A stretch of 10,553 nucleotides of DNA from JAHFJU01 sp964354865. Its GTDB lineage: Bacteria; Patescibacteriota; Gracilibacteria; UBA1369; UM-FILTER-53-11. A model generated the notes under the pieces. The model was not told the DNA's origin. It did not search any database and saw only the letters and a program-made list of their open reading frames with translations. Positions 6,147 through 10,553 of the stretch are shown here, one piece after another (position 1 is the stretch's first letter; each line of letters opens with the position of its first letter). The DNA is taken from contig CAYHBN010000055.1 of NCBI GenBank assembly GCA_964354865.1, forward strand, positions 1 to 10,553. The letters run 5' to 3'. The translations under genes and the position numbers were made by a program.

Positions 6147-7850
6147 ATGAAAACAACGTCTCTGCAGCATGCAAGTAGCGGAACTCACGATGCGACAAAT
6201 GAGCAAGACTCAACGCAGGTGCTTTCGATGATCAATCGTGATGCCGAAGATAAAGAGGCGCAGCAAAAGGCCAAAGAATTATACATGCAATATGTTGATG
6301 TGGCGCGTTTCCCGCTCAACCCCGATGTGCTCAAAGTTATTACACTTGAAGACGCGCAGAAAGCGGTCGTAATGCCGTTTTTTAAGACAGGAAAAACGTA
6401 TCGTTTTGCGGTTGCTGATCCTGCAAATGCCGATACAAAAGCGTTTCTAGAAGAAATGATGACGAAAGGATTTAAAGTCGAGCAGTTTATATCGTCTCGA
6501 ACGAGTATTGCAGAGGGCCAAAAGTGGTACGCGAGCAATCAATACATAAAAAAAGAGGAGATAAAAAACGTCGTCTCTGAAAAAGATATTCAATTTGAAA
6601 AGGAGTTAGAGAATATGGCAAAGCTCAAAACCGAGCTCGAAAAATTGCCTGCAGAAGAGGCGCTCAATATGTTGAACGTATCGGCGATTAAGGCTGGAGC
6701 ATCAGATATTCACTACGAGCCCGACGAGACAAAATGTGTGATGCGTTTTCGTATTGATGGCATGTTGCGACAGGTTTTAGAAATTTCACGCGATTTGTAT
6801 GTACGACTTGCGAATCAACTTAAATATAAAGCAGGAATGAAAATTAACGTCGCCAGTGAGCCGCAAGATGGGCGCTATCGATTTGTGATTAATGATCGAA
6901 ATATCGATGTGCGTGTTTCGAGTATTCCACTCGAATTTGGTGAATCGTTTGTGTGCCGTGTGCTCGATAGTGGCAAAAAGTTTAAGACGCTTGAAGAGTT
7001 AGGATTTTCGGGACGCGCATTGAAAGCCGTTTCTGATTGCGTAAATTTGGCGCAGGGAATGGTATTGGTCACGGGCCCGACCGGCTCAGGAAAAACCACA
7101 ACGCTGTATGTGTTGTTAACTATGCTCAATCAGCCCGATGTAAAAGTGATTACACTCGAAGATCCAATTGAATATCACTTGAAAGGCATTACGCAAAGTC
7201 AGGTAAATGAAAAAAGGGGATACACGTTTGCAGGAGGTCTTCGTGCCGTGCTTCGCCATGATCCCGATGTGGTGATGATTGGTGAAATTCGCGACAACGA
7301 AACCGCCGATGTTGCAGTGCAGGCTGCTCTTACCGGTCACGTTTTGTTGGCAACCGTACATACGAATAGTGCCATTGATACCGTCACTCGTTTAGAGACG
7401 ATCGGAGTTTCTCCGCTTATGATCGCTCCCGCAGTTTCGCTTATTACCGCACAGCGACTTGTTCGACGCTTGTGTGAAAAGTGTGTTGCTGAACGTCCTA
7501 TTACCGAAAATGAACGAAAAGAATACGGAAAAATTATTGAAAATATTACCGAGGCACAACCAGAAGAAGGCGCAAAAATTGCTGAAGATTTTAAAAAGAT
7601 GACGGTGCTAAAAGCAGCAAAAGGATGCGAAAATTGTAATATGATCGGCTATCGCGGTCAGCTTGTTATGAGTGAAGTTCTTCACTTTGATGATGATCTT
7701 CGAGAGGCGGTGTTAGATAAAAAAACACCTCGACAATTAATGACGATTGCACGCAAGAAAGGATTTTTAACACTCGCAGAAGATGGATTATTAAAAGTAC
7801 TCGCTGGACAAACGACCTTTGAAGAGGTGACGAGAGTGACCCTCGTGTAG
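6147..7850 (+). CDS. pilB: Type IV pilus / type II secretion assembly ATPase (PilB/GspE family)
   Basis: This 567-residue cytoplasmic hexameric ATPase powers extension of type IV pili or a related pseudopilus. The N-terminal domain (about 30-130) matches the second half of the MshEN/T2SSE_N domain (QYVDVARFPLNPDVLKVI, then FAVADP). The ATPase core has SDIHYEP (186-192), Walker A GPTGSGKTT (310-318), an Asp box around TLEDPIEY, Walker B VVMIGEIRD (375-383) with catalytic Glu380, and a His box LLATVHTN. A zinc-binding tetracysteine site is formed by C443/C446 and C494/C497, so this is an assembly ATPase rather than the retraction ATPase PilT. It starts at the ATG beside the extended -10 promoter. 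The first MshEN half, which carries the c-di-GMP-binding RLGxx repeat, is not visible. No other pilus gene lies in the window. PilB and GspE cannot be separated from sequence alone, so the symbol is a best guess. Confidence 0.93.
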   Translation: MKTTSLQHASSGTHDATNEQDSTQVLSMINRDAEDKEAQQKAKELYMQYVDVARFPLNPDVLKVITLEDAQKAVVMPFFKTGKTYRFAVADPANADTKAFLEEMMTKGFKVEQFISSRTSIAEGQKWYASNQYIKKEEIKNVVSEKDIQFEKELENMAKLKTELEKLPAEEALNMLNVSAIKAGASDIHYEPDETKCVMRFRIDGMLRQVLEISRDLYVRLANQLKYKAGMKINVASEPQDGRYRFVINDRNIDVRVSSIPLEFGESFVCRVLDSGKKFKTLEELGFSGRALKAVSDCVNLAQGMVLVTGPTGSGKTTTLYVLLTMLNQPDVKVITLEDPIEYHLKGITQSQVNEKRGYTFAGGLRAVLRHDPDVVMIGEIRDNETADVAVQAALTGHVLLATVHTNSAIDTVTRLETIGVSPLMIAPAVSLITAQRLVRRLCEKCVAERPITENERKEYGKIIENITEAQPEEGAKIAEDFKKMTVLKAAKGCENCNMIGYRGQLVMSEVLHFDDDLREAVLDKKTPRQLMTIARKKGFLTLAEDGLLKVLAGQTTFEEVTRVTLV

Positions 7851-7865
7851 TGGTGCCGAACTTGT

Positions 7866-7958
7866 GGCGCGGCGCGCTTATAGTGGTAGCGCAGTCTGTT
7901 TTCGAAATCCCAAAATTTCTAACACGTCAGCAGTCGAGGTAACCAACTGCGCCGCGCC
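7866..7958. repeat. 10-bp GC-only inverted repeat around the dprA 3' end
   Basis: GGCGCGGCGC (7866-7875), between the convergent pilB-like and dprA genes, is the exact reverse complement of GCGCCGCGCC (7949-7958) inside the dprA C-terminal coding region. The 73-nt spacing is long and there is no T-run, so it is not a classic terminator. It may be chance in a GC-rich patch. Confidence 0.3.
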
Positions 7959-8645
7959 CTTCTTTATTAGCTCATTCGTACCTTCGCTATTCTCGCTGTA
8001 GATAGAGCCAGGAACTGCAAACACGTCTCGGTTATAATCGACGGCGAAGTCTGCGGTAAAAAGAGCGCCTGATTTTTTTGGCGCTTCAATAACAATTGTG
8101 GCCACGCACATGCCGGCGATAATTCGATTGCGTTCGATAAATTGATATTTTGCGCCTGTTTCGTGTGGTTCGTATTCAGAAATGATCGCACCGCCTGTTT
8201 CAATTATTTTTTCAGCCAACGTAATATTGGCGCGTGGGCCAATGTGGTCGAGTCCTGAGCCGAGTACTGCGATGGTTTTACCCACGCCGCCCGTGCTCGG
8301 GCACCCGCAAGTAGGTCTGCGACCCACGCCGAAGGCGCTGTCACCCGCCCCCTTGGACTTGCAAAGAGCCGCCAACGCGCCCTCATGCGCCGCGGTATCG
8401 ATGCCATAGGCAAGCCCGCTTACAATCGTAAATCCCGCGGCCGCAAGTTCGTAGGCAAACTTATGCGCCGTTTCAATGCCCCTAATACTTGGGTGTCTCG
8501 TGCCCACAATCGCAATGCACGTGGCGAGAGGGTCAAACGTGCCAAGGTAGAAAAGTTTGTCGGGCCGATCGGGAAGCTGCTTGAGTAAAGGTGGAAAATC
8601 AAAATCCGAAATATCTAACTGCCGAATTGTTGAAAACATCTCCAT
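7878..8645 (-). CDS. dprA: DNA-processing protein DprA carrying an in-frame insertion
   Basis: DprA binds incoming single-stranded DNA in the cytoplasm and loads RecA during natural transformation. The Rossmann-like core is clear: IAIVGTRHPSIRG, VSGLAYGIDTAAHEGAL, GKTIAVLGSGLDHI, ERNRIIAGM, then SGALFTADFAVDYNRDVFAVPG. The chosen start gives 255 residues: a minimal DprA with no N-terminal SAM domain and no C-terminal winged-helix domain. Between AHEGALAA and GKTIAVLG, where homologues have about one Gly, 28 extra residues are inserted (94-121, encoded by 8366-8283, GC-rich). The frame is open up to 8789, but that extension overlaps the upstream lipoprotein gene and does not look like DprA. 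I chose the ATG at 8645 because it lies 18 nt after a predicted -10 box, exactly as in the pilB-like gene. ATGs at 8654 and 8639 are alternatives. Confidence 0.92.
   Translation of the reverse strand: MEMFSTIRQLDISDFDFPPLLKQLPDRPDKLFYLGTFDPLATCIAIVGTRHPSIRGIETAHKFAYELAAAGFTIVSGLAYGIDTAAHEGALAALCKSKGAGDSAFGVGRRPTCGCPSTGGVGKTIAVLGSGLDHIGPRANITLAEKIIETGGAIISEYEPHETGAKYQFIERNRIIAGMCVATIVIEAPKKSGALFTADFAVDYNRDVFAVPGSIYSENSEGTNELIKKGAAQLVTSTADVLEILGFRKQTALPL
8283..8366 (-). repeat. GC-rich, palindrome-rich 84-nt in-frame insertion inside dprA
   Basis: Positions 8281-8360 are 58/80 G+C (about 72%), far above the flanking genes. The plus strand has nested inverted repeats: GCCCG/CGGGC (8289-8293/8298-8302), GGTC/GACC (8314-8317/8321-8324), CGCC/GGCG (8327-8330/8334-8337), and GCAAGT/ACTTGC (8307-8312/8357-8362), which encloses the middle two. 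Two degenerate tandem units of about 41 nt are visible: CCCACGCCG at 8281 and 8323, and CACCCGC at 8302 and 8342. It lacks stops in four of six frames. The encoded segment includes GVGRRPTCGCPSTGG. It resembles in concept the Rickettsia palindromic elements that insert in frame in protein genes. Confidence 0.7.
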
Positions 8646-8663
8646 ATTTTGCATATGAAGATG

Positions 8664-8672
8664 TGTATAGCA
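8664..8672 (-). promoter_or_regulatory. Predicted extended -10 promoter of dprA
   Basis: On the minus strand TGC-TATACA (8672-8664) forms an extended -10 box with no good -35 box. TGTGCTATA here is identical to the -10 context of the pilB-like gene (6118-6126 region). The box sits in a small palindrome, TGTG-CTATA-CACA. The predicted start near 8657 is about 12 nt before the ATG at 8645. Confidence 0.45.
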
Positions 8673-8733
8673 CACTGTTATGAACGGGGAATGAACGAAA
8701 TCTGAAATCTCGTAGCACGCATGATTGTGTAGC

Positions 8734-9207
8734 CTACTCTTGTTTCTGTCGGTCTCCCGTACAGGTTCTTCGTGCGTCATCAATATCACCTAAGCAAAAT
8801 TCACGAGCAGCTGCATTCTCAGATCCAGGAAATGCTTTTTCGCAGATATAGTTTGCCGTACCAATAGCCGCACAGTTGCTTAAGTCGTATGCCTTTATTG
8901 CAGGCTCTGCCGCTTGTGTAAGGCATGAACTCAAATTTGTTCGGGCGTCGACGACGCACTGATTTCGTCCCGTATCTTTTTCAAACGGATACTCCGAGTC
9001 GGGGAGCACTTTGCACCCAGCAACTTTTGTTGGGAACGGGTTTGTACAGGCTGTTACTGCTGCTTGTATTTGAGCGAGTCGTTGTGCTGACTCTTTGTTG
9101 GCTTGTGCTTCGAGCTCTTGTGGTGTTGGTGCTACTGGTGCGCTTCCACAGGCGTTAAGTCCTGTTGCAAGTGTTGCTGAGGCCAAAAATCGAGAAGGAT
9201 TATTCAT
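8734..9207 (-). CDS. Small cysteine-rich lipoprotein
   Basis: This 157-residue protein begins with a short n-region (Arg6), a hydrophobic stretch and a lipobox-like LNAC (17-20), then GSAPVAPTP. That is the usual pattern of a lipoprotein signal peptide with lipidated Cys20 and a flexible linker. The mature part has a helical Gln/Ala/Glu-rich segment (about 30-52) and eight further cysteines (54, 65, 84, 95, 112, 122, 138, 149), an even number that could form four disulfides outside the cytoplasm. The family is not recognised. It has its own TTGACA promoter sharing the -35 region with the divergent PurM-like gene. The leader is about 21 nt with no Shine-Dalgarno site. dprA follows on the same strand after about 88 nt with its own candidate promoter, so a shared operon is possible but not required. 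Confidence 0.82.
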   Translation of the reverse strand: MNNPSRFLASATLATGLNACGSAPVAPTPQELEAQANKESAQRLAQIQAAVTACTNPFPTKVAGCKVLPDSEYPFEKDTGRNQCVVDARTNLSSCLTQAAEPAIKAYDLSNCAAIGTANYICEKAFPGSENAAAREFCLGDIDDARRTCTGDRQKQE

Positions 9208-9234
9208 ATGTTGAAATATACAAAATAGGGAGTT

Positions 9235-9262
9235 ATTTTAACGTATAAAACCGCTTTGTCAA
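9235..9262 (-). promoter_or_regulatory. Predicted promoter of the lipoprotein gene
   Basis: On the minus strand, TTGACA (9262-9257) is a perfect -35 box. A 16-nt spacer leads to TAAAAT (9240-9235), which matches the -10 consensus at five of six positions. The predicted start is near 9228. The -35 box overlaps, base for base except one position at each end, the -35 box of the divergent gene. Confidence 0.7.
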
Positions 9263-9284
9263 CCCGATTCTAATCTGTTATACT
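9256..9284 (+). promoter_or_regulatory. Predicted promoter of the PurM-like gene (leaderless)
   Basis: TTGTCA (9256-9261) is a five-of-six -35 box. A 17-nt spacer leads to TATACT (9279-9284), preceded by TGT, an extended -10. A start seven bases after the -10 box falls at 9291, the G of the GTG start codon, so the mRNA should have no 5' leader. Confidence 0.7.
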
Positions 9285-9290
9285 CTCGCC

Positions 9291-10454
9291 GTGATCGACC
9301 GAATTAATTACACGCCACTCGATAACGCAAAGAACGCCTTTATTAACGCGAGCCGTTCTACGTTAGATTTTGCGAAGGATTTCGGGTTTTGCCCAGATAG
9401 TACGTTAGGTGCGTCGAGTAACGTGTTTCAGTTGGATTTAAAGCCGTTTTTGAAGATGTCGCAGGCTGGGCAGTCAGGCGGTGATTCACTTTCAATTTCA
9501 CTTATTCCCGAGGGATTAGGTACGGCCGACGATGCACGCCCTACCGATTTATCAAACGACGAGTTAGTCGAATTTTGGCATAACATAGGCATAAAAACAG
9601 TTGCGGTCATGACGAACGATGCAGCAAGTAGTGGCATGCAGTCCATATTAATTTCGTTATATTTACCGTCGAGCGAACCAGAAATTGTGTTTTCAAAAGA
9701 ATTTATGACAGGATTTTTAGGTGGATTTGTGGCCGGGTGTAAAACGGTACAATGTGTGTACTTCTCGGGCGAAACACCACAGTTAAAGACGAAAATTTAT
9801 CCGGGACAACTCGATATTGCAGGTGCTGTTTTTGGCTTAGTGCCGGCTGGATTAAATCCTATAAAATCGACAGAATTAAAAGCAGAGGATTACATTGTGA
9901 TGGTTGAAAGTAGTGGTCCACATGAAAATGGTTATACAAGTTTGCGTGATTTGGCTTCTCGTTTACCTCAAGGGTATCGCACAAAATTACCAAGTGGGCA
10001 GGAATATTGGCAGGCTCTTAATGCAGGTTCAATCCTTTATACACCGCTTATTCAAGCCGTTTTGAAGGCAGGAATTATGCCGACAAGTGTGGAGCCTATT
10101 TCGGGTCATGGCTGGCAAAAACTCATGCGCAATCGCGAGAATTTTGGCTATGTGATTGATCAAATGTTGCCGGTGCCAGAAATTTTCACCTTCGTTCAAG
10201 AGCAGAGCAAACTAAGTGCACAAGAAATGATTTCGACTTTTAACTACGGTGCGGGCTACACGATTTTTACGCGCACAAAAGAAGATGCACAGAAGGTGGT
10301 TGAGCTTGCGCGTACAGTCAAAGTGCCAGGCCGCGAAAATGGCTTAAACGCGGTCGTTGCAGGCCAGGTAGTTGATGGAAAAGGGGAGCGATATGTCGAA
10401 GTTAAACCGCTGAATGTAAGGCTTGGTGGGGAGGGGTTCACGTTAAAAAAATAA
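9291..10454 (+). CDS. PurM/AIR synthase-related protein
   Basis: This 387-residue protein aligns end to end with the PurM fold (phosphoribosylformylglycinamidine cyclo-ligase, which makes AIR with ATP in purine synthesis). Matching blocks are INYTPLDNAKNAF, IPEGLGT (72-78), TND (108-110), SGETPQ (159-164), DIAGAVFGLV (175-184), SSGPHENGY (207-215) and STFNYGAGYTIF (315-326). Several canonical motifs are altered: GTDGVGTK reads IPEGLGTA, GGETAEMP reads SGETPQLK, and HLTGGG reads PISGHG. It is longer than the usual ~345 residues. It may be a divergent cyclo-ligase or an AIR-synthase-fold enzyme with another substrate, and no other purine gene is visible, so I give no symbol. The start is GTG: the upstream in-frame stretch holds no ATG, GTG or TTG before a stop at 9246, and the next ATG (9456) would remove conserved sequence. 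Confidence 0.88.
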   Translation: MIDRINYTPLDNAKNAFINASRSTLDFAKDFGFCPDSTLGASSNVFQLDLKPFLKMSQAGQSGGDSLSISLIPEGLGTADDARPTDLSNDELVEFWHNIGIKTVAVMTNDAASSGMQSILISLYLPSSEPEIVFSKEFMTGFLGGFVAGCKTVQCVYFSGETPQLKTKIYPGQLDIAGAVFGLVPAGLNPIKSTELKAEDYIVMVESSGPHENGYTSLRDLASRLPQGYRTKLPSGQEYWQALNAGSILYTPLIQAVLKAGIMPTSVEPISGHGWQKLMRNRENFGYVIDQMLPVPEIFTFVQEQSKLSAQEMISTFNYGAGYTIFTRTKEDAQKVVELARTVKVPGRENGLNAVVAGQVVDGKGERYVEVKPLNVRLGGEGFTLKK

Positions 10455-10464
10455 CCCAGGAGTT

Positions 10465-10553
10465 TTAGGAAAAGATTTTTATTCCCATTTTTGCAGCTTG
10501 TTTATACACGTTTTCTCGAGATGGAAGTCCACTTTCGGGAATAAATGTATAGT
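10465..10553 (-). CDS. 3' end of an unidentified protein gene (5' part outside window)
   Basis: On the minus strand one frame is open from the window edge to a TAA at 10467-10465, encoding 28 visible residues that include IPESGLPSRENVYKQ and end MGIKIFS. The other two minus frames hit stops within about 75 nt and read less like protein. It converges on the PurM-like gene with a 10-nt gap. The fragment is too short for me to name a family. Confidence 0.55.
   Translation of the reverse strand, partial: YTFIPESGLPSRENVYKQAAKMGIKIFS

Noticed and set aside
7867..7900. Terminator for the pilB-like gene formed by GCGCT...AGCGC
   Set aside because: The stem is five pairs and the next bases are AGTCTGTTTT, so it is too weak and too distant from the T-run to call.
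8281..8366. CRISPR-like or tRNA-like structure in the GC-rich dprA insertion
   Set aside because: There are only two degenerate units of about 41 nt with no identical repeats or spacers, no cloverleaf with a T-loop, and the stretch is in frame with dprA.
8182..8409. Plus-strand open frame opposite dprA, and a second minus-strand frame at 8204-8413
   Set aside because: They are open mainly because the GC-rich insertion lacks stops in four frames. Neither has a plausible start context, and dprA is strongly conserved here.
8646..8789. N-terminal extension of dprA to an ATG at 8789
   Set aside because: It overlaps the 3' end of the lipoprotein gene by 56 nt, contains no DprA-like sequence, and lies upstream of the predicted extended -10 promoter.
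10455..10553. Terminator in the gap after the PurM-like gene
   Set aside because: I found no stem longer than a few pairs next to the T-rich stretches. The sequence is better explained as the 3' end of a convergent gene.

Overview
The window most likely comes from a Patescibacteria (CPR) genome, probably of the Paceibacteria/Parcubacteria type. This is inferred from compact genes, a minimal DprA, a divergent PurM-like protein standing alone, and a cysteine-rich wall protein with a 'TGP' plus hydrophobic-segment tail. Shine-Dalgarno sites are almost absent. TGA is used only as a stop: no in-frame TGA interrupts nusA, the pilB-like gene or dprA, which argues against the TGA=Gly code of Gracilibacteria/Absconditabacteria. 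No tRNA, rRNA, CRISPR array, transposase or phage gene was seen.

Layout. (1) 2-2452, plus strand: the 3' part of a large secreted, cysteine-rich surface protein, then a small single-TM protein 3 nt later. (2) 2481-3923, plus strand: nusA as its own unit, with a promoter, a stem-loop in the leader and a strong intrinsic terminator. (3) 6068-3922, minus strand: a two-gene operon of a tandem-GGDEF protein and an unknown 188-aa protein, joined by an ATGA overlap. (4) 6147-7850, plus strand: a PilB/GspE-type ATPase, divergent from the GGDEF gene across overlapping promoters. (5) 8645-7878, minus strand: dprA, convergent with the ATPase gene and carrying an 84-nt GC-rich, palindrome-rich in-frame insertion. 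(6) 9207-8734, minus strand: a cysteine-rich lipoprotein. (7) 9291-10454, plus strand: a PurM/AIR-synthase-like protein with a predicted leaderless GTG start, sharing a -35 box with the lipoprotein promoter. (8) 10553-10465, minus strand: the 3' end of an unidentified gene. No gap exceeds 120 nt.

How the genes may fit together. The ATPase (type IV pilus) and DprA (RecA loading on incoming DNA) both suit natural transformation. The GGDEF operon, divergent from the pilus ATPase, suggests that cyclic-dinucleotide signalling and pilus assembly are co-controlled, although the ATPase itself seems to lack the known c-di-GMP-binding motif. The wall protein and lipoprotein belong to the cell surface. 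NusA is core transcription machinery.

The most unusual signals are the GC-rich palindromic insertion in dprA, the two compact divergent promoter regions, the near-leaderless architecture, and the complementary degeneracy of the two GGDEF domains.
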